Both the position numbers and the translations under genes were made by a program. Below are positions 13,801 through 25,885 of a stretch of 64,000 nucleotides of DNA, piece after piece. The notes beneath the pieces were generated by a model, which saw nothing but the letters and a program-made list of their open reading frames with translations, made no database searches and was not told where the DNA came from. How positions within the stretch are numbered: position 1 is the first letter of the stretch; each line of letters opens with the position of its first letter. The stretch lies in assembly GCF_028769735.1 (NCBI RefSeq), contig NC_088173.1, forward strand, positions 7,461,038 to 7,525,037, given 5' to 3'. The stretch is from Zonotrichia leucophrys gambelii. Taxonomy: Eukaryota; Chordata; Aves; Passeriformes; Passerellidae.

Positions 13801-15009
13801 TTATCTTATCAAAACAAAAAACATGCCAAATATAATCATGCTGCTCTGCTTTCAGTGGTTTCAGCAGGCAAGCTCACATAGAAATCAACCATTTGGTTCA
13901 AAATAATCATAATATTAATTTAGAAATTTAGAGGAACATATAAGGCACCCTTTCAATAAGAACTAAGTGCAGAGATAAATGTGATCATTTCATGATAAAA
14001 TGTATCTCACAACAAATAAAACATAAATAAACCTCAGAGAAACATAAAGAATACCAGAGGAGAGTCTGATAGTAAATGGGCCCTTTCCTGCTGCAGTCCC
14101 CTTACAAACCATAACCACCAAATGACTGTAAGCAACTCCCTGTCCAGGAGCTACCTACCCACACACAAGAGCAGTACCCAGCAAACAAGACCAGGACACC
14201 TGAAGGGCCTCCTCTGCACAGCTGAAATGATCTGAGCAGCACAGCTGGTGTGCCAGAAGGAAAGAAAAGCACGTGCTTTCTGATAGCTCAAAATACTTTA
14301 AACATTTATGCAACAGCAATAAGTAATAACCCATCTTCCAGTCTCTGAAGAGTTCTGAGAAACTGAACAAAACATCATCCTCTATCAAAGGTGAGACAGT
14401 CAGAATATCAGAAACATGTACGCTAAAATGAAAACAAAAGCTCCAGTAGCAGGTACTCACAAGACAGCTTTTTGCCTGCATTTCTACTACAGTCAGTTTT
14501 TCCATCTATAAAACCAATATGTACTTGACTCAAAAAACAACCCTGAGTATTTCAGATCAGCATCTGTCATTTCAAGCAAGGAGCTCACTGCCATTCCGGT
14601 ACTAAAACTTCAGTTTACAGCACAAATAATTGCCCGTTCCAACTTTTAAGGGTGCAGAAAGGAAGCCTGTGGAAAAGCACCACGCGAGTCTCGTCACCCA
14701 CTGAACAAGCAGCAGGTGTGCTGTATCCCAGCACAAGGCTATGTAAGAGTATGCACTGCCAACAAAAGGTAACTCCATGTGGGACAGAAAGCAGGAGGAA
14801 TTATTAGGATAACTGAACTCAACAGAAGGCAATTCTTCCCACGAGACGAGGCAAAACAGTCTCAGCAAAGCACACTGGTTGCATGGAGCTAAGACTCAGA
14901 GAAGAAAGTCACATAAAGAAATACTCATCAGTGTTGCCTTTCAAATGTACTTGGCAGCCTGGACCACAGCCCCTTTATATATCACGCAGTTAGAGCAATT
15001 TTAAGCAAA
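10817..15009. other. Non-coding stretch, no gene recognised
   Basis: No supported exon on either strand. Two minus-strand open frames at 14155-14505 and 14602-14868 lack similarity to anything I recognise and have no good Kozak or splice context. The T run at about 11431-11446 is a simple repeat. Confidence 0.4.
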
Positions 15010-15490
15010 GGTTTCAAAGCCGGCTTTTGTCACCGCTCCCGATTAGGGCTGCTGTGACACCTGCGCTCCGAGGCAGCAGCCCCTCGGCCCCGGCAGTGCC
15101 GCACGCTCTGGGGCTGGCAGCGGCGGCAGGGGGGCTCCGTGTGCCGGCACCCGGCAGGGCTCCGCGGCTGTCGGCGCTGGGACCCCCCCGCTCCCTCAGC
15201 GGGCCGGCACCCCCGCCTCGCCTCACCTGCCCTACCTGCGTGTCCCGGCCGCCGTCGCGGAAGGAGTCCGGGCGCCGGCGGCGTGGAGGGCGGCGGAAGG
15301 AGGGAGGGAGGAAGGGAGAGAGGCACCGCACTGCCTCGCTCCGGCACGGGAAGGCGGCACCTCCTCCTCCTCCCGCCGAGCGCGGCTCCCCGCGGAGGAA
15401 GCAGCGGGGGCAACCCGGGGCGGCCGCGCTTGTCTGGGCGCCCGGGGCGGGTGCGGCGCTGCGAGAGGCTGGGCTGAACTGAGGTGTCCC
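15010..15490 (-). promoter_or_regulatory. CpG island, probable promoter of a minus-strand gene
   Basis: This 480-base block is extremely G/C-rich and full of CpG, unlike the A/T-rich sequence on both sides. GC-box-like 'ccccgccc' and 'gggcgg' motifs are present. Splice-donor signals inside it are on the minus strand, suggesting transcription to the left, away from SLAIN2. In human the gene upstream of SLAIN2 is TEC, on the opposite strand and with a non-coding first exon, so this may be the TEC promoter. That identity rests on recalled gene order, not on any TEC coding sequence seen here. The long open frames on both strands are a by-product of high G/C. Confidence 0.7.
15227..15480 (-). other. 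Candidate non-coding first exon, minus strand
   Basis: On the minus strand two strong donors lie 9 bases apart: GCAG|GTAGGG, ending an exon at 15236, and GGCAG|GTGAGG, ending one at 15227. Both lie inside the CpG island. The upstream limit (transcription start) is not visible and 15480 is only a rough guess. No convincing start codon with a conserved peptide follows, so I call it 5' untranslated. TEC is the best guess for the gene, from synteny only. Confidence 0.42.
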
Positions 15491-17594
15491 ACGCCCACCA
15501 AATCTCGTTGGGAGCTCCCTCGAATCCCGTCCGAGAAGTGTAAGAAAAAGGCAAATTACGTAATTCGGAGCAAGTTGCAAACGCTCCCTCAAAATCTATG
15601 TTCTTGGCACCAGCTGGCTGTAAACTGTGTGAAAGCTATGCTTTGACTACAGCATTTCTCTTACCAAACCACGGGGAGAAGGAGTGCTCGCAGGGCTCCG
15701 GGCTGGGCCGTGCGGTGGCGGTGGGCACAGCATTCCCCCATCCCCAATGGGCTGTGCACCCGAGGCTGCTCCTCTTCAATGCCCATCGCAGATCTGCTCG
15801 TGTCCCAGTGACCCCGGGGTTCAGTGCCTTCCTTCGTAATTAACCATGCCAACAGTCACATCCAGCCACCTCAAACCCACAGCCAGAATAACTGAAGCAG
15901 CTTTTGTGCACCTCAGGTGCCTCTGCTGAACTTCGGAGTTCAGGGTGTGTACTGAAATGGCACGTAGGCTCTTTTCTTTACCTCCTTACCCTCTTAGCCC
16001 AGTCTGACCTACAGAAACTGTCACTGCAAAACCACATTGAAAGAAAAAGATCTTGTAAAGTTCAATGGAAATACGTCTCTCACATTTCAGTCAGCCTAGA
16101 GGAAAGCAAGCAGGGTCTATGCCGTTTACAAGAGAATTGTTTTGTTGTGATTAGTGTGTAATAGCTGTATCAACACAGATGTCTTTCTGTTCAGCTCAGA
16201 GGAAATGACTTACCGAGCCTTTGTTTTCACTTGAGGGATTTCCTCCAACTTACTTTGGCCCTGTGTCCATGTCGCCCATGCCTGTCACACTACTGCTGAG
16301 ACCTGGGAGTCACAGGGCTGAATGCCTGGTGTGTGGGGCCTGTTTTAAATAAATGGGCAGTCTCCTTGCAGCCACTTTATGATGACTAGTACCACCAGCC
16401 CATGTCACCACTCCCACTTCCCTCCACATCCACGCAGTTGTGGTAGCACACACTCAGGCATCCATTCAGACACCTTTACCCACTGCCACTGATGTGGTCA
16501 GTTTTGCAAACAGGCAACTGTTGCTTCATTTTTTAAGCAATGGCAGCTATACCTTTCCTCACCCCCTCTGCTGCTGTTGTGGCACAGGGAAAGGGCAATA
16601 AAACCAAAAAGTTGCTTAAAGGAGGAACTTGAAATAGCTTTGCCCTATATGGTGCCCTTTTTGAGCTCTAGAAAGAAGTGACATCTAGCAGAGAACTTGA
16701 TTATGTGTTATGCTACACTATGACTTAACTAGCAGCAGCTACCTTACTACTGAGGCTTCACTCCAGAGCTGCAGCAGAAGCAAAGGGACAGCAGGGCACA
16801 TCCCTGTGGTTCAAAGCATTTGGCTATTTCCATGCTGAAGTTGTTCTTACAACTATTGATCAGGGGTTAACTACTTTGATCTTGATCAGCCAAGAGACAG
16901 AGCATTTGTGGTGGACTTGTGGAACACAAACTTGCTTGCAAACTTTATGGAGTTTGCAGTTCTCAGTTCCCTTTCCGTGTTTTTTCTACCACAATAGGAG
17001 ACAAAAGACATAATCAGGATGGTGGAATCAAAGCAACTACAGGATGCCACTGCTTCTCAGGATTTTGCTCTACTACTAACAAAAGAGTAATGGTGAAGAG
17101 TCCTTGTGGCGAAGTCTCAAGGAGAAAGTCTCCACTTTGGGAAAGACTGAGACTAATGAAATTTCACATAAAGTACCAAGGAGAGAAAGGCAAATACACA
17201 GGTTTGATGGCAACTTTAATAGACCACCTTTTCCAGCAGTTTTTCACCTACTGATGCTTCAGCATCTCATGGTTCATGCCTATTTTCTCATTGAAGCCAG
17301 TGTTGCTCTTTTGGGTGTGCTCTTGTGTTCAAAAAGCCACTCTAATATTTCTGGTCAGTTCCTTGATCACAGAGAGGCTCTTTTTCTTTTTCCTTTACAT
17401 GCCTGTGAAATCCTCTTTGTCCCTTAATTTCTCAGAGGATTCTGTCAATTTAGTCACTGAGCATTTCCTTTGTTTATAACTCTTCCCTCGCTTGCTGTGG
17501 GCAGAGATAACATTCTTAAGAGGGAATCCTGTGAATGAGAGAAAAAATTCAGTCATTCTTCATTATCTGGTTTTCCTATCAGCAAATGTGCTGG
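15491..17594. other. Intergenic stretch, no gene recognised
   Basis: No supported exon. The segment about 16,880-17,400 has a repeat-like feel with several short open frames in different phases, but I cannot assign it to a family. Confidence 0.4.
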
Positions 17595-18757
17595 TTTTCC
17601 TTTCTCCGTAGCTTTGGCCCAGTCGGATGTAGTCTGCCTGGACTTCAGCAAAGCCTTTGATACTGTCTCCCACAGCATCCTCTAGGAAAAGTAGGCAACT
17701 GATGGCTTGGATGGGTGCACTCTGTCAAAAACTGTATGGACAGCTGGACCCAGAGAGTGAATGGTGCCACATCCAGCTGGTGGCAGTCCTTAGTGGTGTT
17801 TGCCAGGGCTCAGTACTGGGCCCAGTCCTGTTCCATATCTTTGTCAGTAATCTGGATGAGGGAATCAAGTGCATCCTCAGCACACTCATGGATGACACCA
17901 GGCTAGGCGGCAGTTGATCTGCTGGAGGTCAGGAAGGCTCTGCAGAGGGATCTGGACAGGCTGGATCCATGGGCTAAGACCAGTAGTGTGAGGTTCAACA
18001 AGGCAAGTGCTGGGTCCAGCACCTGGGTCACAACAACCCCGTGCAGTGCTACAGGCTGGAGGAAGAGTGTCAGGAAAGCTGCCCAGCAGAAAAGGACCTG
18101 GGGGTGCTGGTGACAGGGGCTGAACATGAGCCAGCTGTGCACAGGTGGCCAAGCAGGCCAATGGCACCCTGGCCTGTGTCAGCAACAGTGTGGCCAGCAG
18201 GAGCAGGGCAGGGATTGTCCCCCTGTACTGGTGAGGCTGCACCTCAAATCCTGTGTCAGTTCTGAGCCCCTACCTACAAGAAGGACATTAAGGTGCTGCA
18301 GTGAGTCCAGAGAAGGGCAATGGGGCTGGTGAAGGGTCTGGAGCACAAGCACTATGAGGAGTGGCTGAGGGAGCTGGGGGTGCCTAGCCTGGAGAAAAGG
18401 AGGCTCAGGGTGGACCTTATTGCCCCCTACAGCTACCTGGAAGGAGGTTGGAGTTGGGTAGGGATTAGTTTTTTCTCCCATGTAACAAGTGGCAGGATGA
18501 GAGGACATAGGCTCAAGTTATGCCAGAGGAGGTTCAGGCTGGACATTAGGAGGAATTTTATCACTGAAAGGGTGTAGGTTATTGGAATGGGTTGTCCATG
18601 TAGGAGGTGGAGTCATCATCCCTGGAGATGCTCAAGAAATGACTGTTTCTGGCACTTGATGCCATGGTCTAATCAATGAGGTGATGATTGGTCAAAGATT
18701 GAACCTGATGATCTCAGAGGTGTTTTCCAACCTAAATGATTCTGTGATTCTTTGATT
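17595..18757 (+). mobile_element. CR1 LINE 3' fragment with reverse-transcriptase relic
   Basis: Decayed reverse-transcriptase motifs can be read on the plus strand: [12 protein letters not shown] near 17640-17675, [13 protein letters not shown] near 17797-17835, and an (A)DDT-like MDDTRLGG near 17889-17912. Frames change between them and stops occur, so the gene is broken. Downstream comes the typical CR1 tail: 'ctacctggaaggaggttgga' near 18432, 'gaggttcaggctggacatta' near 18529, and an end in 'ccaacctaaatgattctgtgattctt' wording at about 18729-18754. The element is 5'-truncated, as usual for CR1. It is dead and contributes no host gene. Confidence 0.92.
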
Positions 18758-21700
18758 TACAAGATATCGTAGTCACAACAGGAAGGTACAGTTGAAATAC
18801 TAAGGAGTTTTGAAAGCACTCTAGAATACAGGGAATCTGGGGTTTTACCCACAGCTTTAGAATATTATAGCATTTTTCATTGTGAACATAGCTTGTACAC
18901 AGATCTTTCATGTTGTGCTGGGCAATGTGCACAAACAAAACATACAACCACATAACATTTGTTTTGTTATGTAGTTATAATCTAGATTTATGGAACAGCA
19001 ATTACCCATATGTATCACTTGTCCTTTCCTTGATCACCATCTCCTCTGAAAAGTCCCCTCTAGGAACTTCCCTTTCTGGCCTAGGAAGCCAGTGTTTCCA
19101 AGTGGGAGGATGTAGCTGCTGCTGCTGGATGGCTGGGAAGGGGCAGGCCCTGACCTACTGTGGTGATAACCTTGCTGGTCTAGCTGGGATTAATTTTCTT
19201 GGGGATGCAGGGTGATTTTCACCATGGTAACCTTTTATCCTTTCAGTGTGAACTGTTGTCAGTTGATGCCAGATTTTCCTTTGGCGTGCAGCTGTGTCAC
19301 CTGACATTTTGCGATTTTCATATCCACAGTCTAGCAGGACTCATAAATGAATGCTAACTCCATGTAGGAAAAAGAAACTGGGGAAATAGTTTATCAAACA
19401 GTGAGGTTATTGATATGCCAGGATAAAACCCACAAGACTTTGCAAGGAACTCTAATATAGTTACTGATTTAATGAACAAAAGGTTAAAGAAGCATGTATC
19501 AGGCTAAATTAGCCTTCAAAAATCCATAGACCTCTCTAAAGCTACCAGACCCATAAACTTGCAGAGTCTGAGAAATTTCTTTAGTAAGTGGTGGGCCTGC
19601 TTGACCACAATGTTTGGTAAAATCACACAACCACACACATTTGTCAACCCCTTCTTTCCTCTTTCTCTGTGCTATGGTGTACTGCTGCAGTGCAACTTGC
19701 CACAAACAAAGGAGTTAGTTATTAAAAACAGGGCCCTGTCTTCAGCACAGTGCAGCCTGATTTGAGTGGTGGCTTGATGTGCTAATGTAATAGCATGACA
19801 GGAAAGTAACATGAATATATAACATGGAAGGGAATGTAGAGTCTTCATTTAGTTGCACATTTCACCTGACATCCAGGGTCAGAACAGTAGTGCTAAGGAG
19901 TACTTTGAAATTCTCTGCCAGTCCTGATACAAAGAACAACTGTCTAAAAAGACAAGGATGTGGATTAGTATGCTGGGTTGCTCAGCTCTGGTGATTGTCA
20001 GCTTGTGCTCTCTGAGTCTCTAGATACCTGTCAGAGGACCCCTAGGAGGTAACCAAGAAGGACCACAGTAGGATTCACTCTCCAAGGATCTTTAGATCTG
20101 AAAACTACTGCCCTGCCAGATAATGTAGTCAGTGTGGACTGTCTGAAGCACGCAGCTACCAGGAGCTGTGGGCAAAAACTGTCTAGGTGACACTGCAGGG
20201 CAGCCTCAGACACTGTGATAGCATCATATGTGGCTTAGCACGTGCTGCTGCTAAGGAAACACTAAGTCTGCTTGAAGAGGCAACTCTTAGATTTCAAAAG
20301 CAAGTTTAGCCTTTAGATATGGGTGGCAAAGCAAAATGTAACCGATTAATATGGGTGCTCAGTGAACAGAATCTGAGCTCATCAAAACTGGGATTTCACA
20401 TCTGGCTTTAGGGGAGTTACACCAAGTTTACAGGGAAAATGCTGAAAGGAAATGTTGTGTCAAGATGTGATCTGTTGAACTGGAATATACTATGGAAAAG
20501 TAGGTGTCAATGCATAATTTTGGCTTGTATATAAAGTATTATGTAAGACTGAGTAAGGTTAGAAAGCAAAGCAAAAATGCAAACAATTTTTCTCTCTCAA
20601 GAGAAAAGAATATTTTATCTCCATTTCTGAGAGGTTTTTATCACTGTATATATAACCATGCTATACTGATTTAATTATAAGAAGCAGCTGAACCACATTG
20701 ATTAGAAGCCTATCATGCCAAATCCCCAAGAGAAGGTCAGATTCTGATTGTGATATTATTATAGCTGTGTTCCTAGTTAAATTATTCTGAATTTACACGT
20801 AGGTCAGACTGTGGTTTTGATTATGGAGCTTTAGTGTATTTGGCATTCCCTAACACAATTGCAAAATAAAATGAACCATGCATCCAGTTGACAATAAAAG
20901 TTCACTTCAACACATGGAATCAGTAGTATGGCAGCAGCCTTCAGTCCAAGCATTTTGCCACATGACCCTAATTTCTGCCCTTATCAGGCTGGCATCCCAG
21001 TGATGACAATTCAGAGTAGATAATCACATACATGACCTTACTATTATTTTAGAGTGAATTTGACATTCTACACTCCCTCTAAAACCCATTTTCCAGCCTT
21101 CATTGACAGACACTAATGTTACAAACTTTCAAAACAGCTGCAGCAAGTAACATTTGTTTTGTTATTAAAGAATTTGCAACTTCATGTTAGAAAGTTTTAT
21201 TTAACTGATGATCACTTTTCAAGTTATATTTACTGATTAAATGAAGTAGGGACATAAAATGTAATTTTTTTTTCTAATTCAACCCCTGTGAATGTGCATT
21301 GCTGTGAACAAAGCTGAGTGAAGATGAATGTTGCATCCTTTGCAATGCCATGTCTAAAGCTATGGTCTTGCTGAAAAAATTGCCTTCATTGTTCCTAAAA
21401 GCTCTTAATATTGAAGTATAGGAAGAGTTAGAGACCCTCAAGTGTCATAAAGAGGGAATTTCCACTTCATACTTCATTGTTGCTTCCTTGCAACCTCCTG
21501 AAGCTGCACTCCGGCATTCTAGCAATTTTTCAAGTCCAACATGGTCTGCAAATATGGTGTTTAACAGGTGTGTGTGTGTGCATGTATGAGCATAGACATA
21601 CACACGTGTGGTTGCTCACACACTATTTGCTGTACATCTAACGAAAGACAAGTTAAAACAACACAATATGGTTCATCACTTTGAAATATGGCAATGTGAA

Positions 21701-24700
21701 CAGATCATAACCTGAGTCTTCCCAAATCAATACCCCTCTCTGCTTCATTGGACTTTGTCATAAATCCAGTATTTTCAGAGAACTATTTAGCTGTCACTTA
21801 TTTCTTTGGAAAAAAAAATTAATCGTCAAGAGCATTAAAAGCTTTGGGTTTTTTAAATAATAATTATATTCCTTGGACAAACCTTAATGTTTTTCTCAAA
21901 ATTTTCTTGCCAAAATGCTTATGAGAAAGGAAGAAGTCTTTAAGTCTCTTGCCTCATGTGTTTCTTTGTTCTAATAGCCAGGCCTGTCACTAGTAGGAGA
22001 TGCCTGTGCCATGACTGAGAGTGGGCTGACACATTGCTATCTACCCTCACATTTGGCTTGCAAACAATACCAGGAACTGAGCCCATAGAAAATATCTCAC
22101 TCTCACCAGCCTGCCACATTGTTTGAGCTGGGAAATTGAGACAAACTGCTACATTCTCAGTTAAAAATAAGAGGCCTTTGAATTTTCCCTCTACTCTGAA
22201 CTTTCCACTAAGGGTTGACTTTTGTCATTTTGGCACATCATCTGAGGTCTGAATATAGCTACCTTTTTTGTAGGGCTTTCTATACTTAAAGATTTGTGCA
22301 GCAGTGGAACAGGTTCAAACCTGTTAACAGAGGAAGTGCAAAATGTGTCCTACTGAACCAGACACCAGCATCCTACTGTGCCCCGATGTGCAGGTTTGGT
22401 TGTGGTGGGGGTAAGATGTCTTAGCCCAAGACAGTTCCCTTCTCCTGGAGAAAGCCTAAATGTGGCTCATATTTAGCCCTAGAGCACCACTGACGTCAGC
22501 CACACTTGGGCTGAATCTGTCCCATATATTCTTTTGATTTTGCATCCTCCATCAATCCCTCATGATGAGTGACTCAGCCTTTCCACCAAGGAACAAAGGC
22601 ATTTATAAGGTTACAGCTCATTCCAAAGACTGTTTCAAGATGAAAATGATAAAATAAGTTAAACTGCATGTGTACAAAGTACAATACTGCAAGGAGCCAG
22701 GGATTTTTACAAAGAATACATACAGTAGGTAACTTCTAATAAAATGTACATGTTCTGCTGTGCTTATTATTGTCAAGCCCTCAATAAACAGATTTTCTGT
22801 GATGGTAACTACATGTTCAAATATTATTTCTCCTTTTTAATTTTGAGAGAGAAATATAATTGTTTAAAAGTATTAAAAATTTTATATTCTAGTGGCAGCG
22901 AGGTAGAATATTTCTACTGCTATTTTACTTATATTCTAATACCTCAGCTTAACATTTTGATTGAAATCAAATACATATATATACACAGAGAAATACATCA
23001 GTGAACACTTGCAACATGGTATGTGTACTGACACTCATAATTATTACATGCATTATCAAAACCCAACACTAAATATTGCATTTTTGCAACTTACCTGAAT
23101 TACAAAGGCACCTGAGGGATCCCGATGCTACAAGCTTTTAATTCCCACTGAAAATAGGAATAAATGGGGAGTATAAGATCAGGTTTTGGTTACAGCACAC
23201 CATCAATGCATGGCTTATTAATGTATTGTTTGCACTGGGAATGTTCAGACTGTGTAGAACTGCAACTTGAATGTGGAGGAAGCTGGAAAACCTGCTCATG
23301 AGGCACTGTTCTTTGACTTGCATAGTTCTTCCTCCCCAGTGTTTACCTTGTTGATGTCTAAAACCACATCTGGTTGAGCCCAACAAGACACCTCCTGACC
23401 TATACTTAAGGTATCACCATTTCCTTAGTCATTTTAAGGTTCTATCTCCTAAACTTCTCAGAGTATTTTTATGTTTCTTAACTGTGACATGTTCTGAGTA
23501 ATCTCCATAAGGTCTCAGCTTAAACAGTTTCAAAAATACTTCAAGCCAGGCTTTTCTCTTTGTTTTTATTCAGCAGCTGATAAATCTGTAGTTACTGAAG
23601 AAATGCCTCCTACACTTATAAGTACCTTGCCTTTGTTGCCTTAGACTTCTGTTAATTAAGACTTTGTTTTATGGCAGTTCAGTCCAGATACTTTATTTTG
23701 GTCACAAGTGTATTTTATTAATTAGTTCTTGTCTTTGGACATAACCATTAACAGAAATAATAAATGCACCAGTCTCTAATCCAGTTACATAAACCATCCC
23801 CTATAGCCAGGGTAGTTTCCTTGAAGTACAGTAATTGCTGTTGCTCTTTGGCTGGTTTCTTTCCTCTAATTTTCCTGCATCATCACACTGATTTCCATGT
23901 AACACCATGTCAGTCACTTTACTGAAATCTATATGGATTTGCTTTATTGCAATTGTCTAAAACATTGTGTATTTCAGCAAATAAAAATACAAGTTGATCC
24001 TTGGCAACTGTCTCCAATTTTTATCTGCTTTCATAGCTGTTTCTTTCACAAAAACATTGAGTCCTTACAGACAACTGAAATCATCACAATGCATTTTTGT
24101 GCATCACTTTTTTCCTTAAATACTGCTATTTCACTTTTTAGTCTTTTAATCCCATGGTATTGTTGTCTGTTTTAGTAAAAACCTTACTGCTGGATTTATT
24201 ATCTCTGCCACTGGGCCTCCTTGACAGGCAAGCTCTCTGCCCTTCATTTTCACCTCACACAATTTCTTTCCACACCCATTCTCATGAACATCTTTGGGTT
24301 TAGCTCTGCGTACTTCAGCGTTTTCATTTCTCATGCTGAGCCAAATAATCAGGTAGTTTGGGGTGGGACCTTAATTATCCTTAATTGCAACCACATCCAT
24401 GATTTATAAGGCATCCACTCCTTTTTTGTTGTTTATATGGCCAAGGTACCTTTTACTATTTGCTTAAGCTTCTTTTGCAGCCTCTTCCTAAGTTTGACTT
24501 TTGACATTTTCACATGCCTTTTGTCTAGCAAGACACTTCTTCATTTTCTGTTCCTTGTAGACTCACTCTTTACTTTATAAAGTTCAGGGTTTCCCAGCTA
24601 ATTGTGAATGGAGCTATTTCCATAGTTTTTTTCCCTTTGGGATACATGCTAAAGATAATTTCTGGAGCACTTAGGCTTAAAGGAATTCCAGTTAGCTTCC

Positions 24701-24944
24701 ACAGTTATCTGACTGAGCCATTCTGGCTTCAAATCAGCTGAGTAGCACAAATATTTTTAAAATAATATTTCAGCTAGTTATATTCTGCAGAGCTTGACTT
24801 ATGCTTGAGTAGTTCTACTAGGTGTACTAGAGAAAAACAAAGCACTTAAAAAACAGAAGTTGGAGCAAAACTGCTCCACACAAAGATCTTATAATCTAAA
24901 GGGGATAATTGTTGTCATCATAGTGCAAGAGCTCTATTACCATT
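18758..24944. other. Intergenic A/T-rich stretch
   Basis: No supported exon on either strand; all open frames are short and without similarity. A short (TG)n run lies near 21570. A fragment near 19170-19195 loosely resembles the start of the ERVL LTR, too short to call. Confidence 0.4.
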
Positions 24945-25215
24945 ACATTGCAAGGGTTCCATATTGCTAGAGTTTCATACTTCCTTGACGGTTCTTGTAG
25001 GCAGCTCCTCCAGGCACCAGCTCTGCCTTGTCCTCATAGCAGCCAACTGGCTCCAGTTCCCACCAATCCACTCTTTTATAACACTCTCCTTATTGGCTAC
25101 AGCTGTGGCCTGTTAACATCAGACCTGCTCCTAATCTTTAGTAATTGGTTCAGCTGCAACTCTTTAGGGGATAAGATTACATTCTATACCACCTTCATTT
25201 ACCCATACTGTATCC
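24945..25215 (-). repeat. LTR-like relic, minus orientation (inverted partner of 25.6-25.9 kb)
   Basis: Read on the minus strand it contains 'gatgttaacaggccacagctg', then 'gttataaaagagtgg' (a TATA-like box), and ends with 'ggaagtatgaaactctagc' followed by 'aatatggaac'. The same order with similar wording is found on the plus strand at about 25,690-25,885, so the two are copies of one family in opposite orientation. The TATA-like box in mid-element suggests an LTR, but ends and target duplications are not clear. The family is not recognised. Confidence 0.55.
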
Positions 25216-25574
25216 CCCGACAGATAATAACAGAAACAGAAGAAACACAAATACATTATACATGCAGGAGCATGAATAAGAACACAGACCATTTTATCAG
25301 CCTGGTTTTTCTAATTTTTAGTAGTCTCTAAAGTGTCTGTAAAATGAAGCAAAACCAGAGAAAAATAAATAAGATTTGTGATACTGTATACCTTAAAGGA
25401 TGATATTGCTGTTGCAATCATTACTGAAAAAGAAAAAAATCCCAGTCTGCTTGGTGAATGTTGTGATAATATTAGAAGGGAAGCAAATAATTCAGTAGAG
25501 AAATAATGGAATACATTTATCCTGATTTTTTTACATCAAATTGTTTATCAAGGTCCACCTGCAGCAGGGCAGCT

Positions 25575-25885
25575 GAATCTCTGTATCAAGCCTACTGACT
25601 TATGGTGAGTGACCTGTCATATCATACAGTAGGAGTCCTAGTAAAATCTATGTATTGTATAAGTGGCCTTGCCCCAATCCTAGTTGTTCTAAATGGGCTG
25701 CAGCTGTGATGTCCTTAATTGGGCAGCAGCTGTGGCTAATGAAGGTAACTGGGATAAAAGAGGGTGGGCTGGCTGCTCAGGGAGAGCTTTGGTGGAGAGG
25801 CAGAAGCAACATTGCTGTGAAGAGCTGCTTGTGAGAAAACCATCCAGAAGGTATGGGACTCTAGAAATATGATAACAACAATATC
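25575..25885 (+). repeat. LTR-like relic, plus orientation
   Basis: The plus strand has 'gcagcagctgtggctaatga' near 25723, a 'gggataaaagagggtggg' TATA-like block near 25751-25768, and 'gaaggtatgggactctagaa' plus 'atatgataac' at the right end. These match the minus strand of 24945-25215. Similarity is partial and the left boundary is uncertain. No open frame of interest. Confidence 0.55.

Noticed and set aside
15014..15592. Open frames of 112-192 codons on both strands in the CpG island at 15 kb
   Set aside because: High G/C suppresses stop codons; several frames overlap on both strands and none resembles a protein family.
19165..19215. ERVL LTR-like start (agctgggattaattttcttg)
   Set aside because: Only about 20 bases match and the rest of the LTR is not there.
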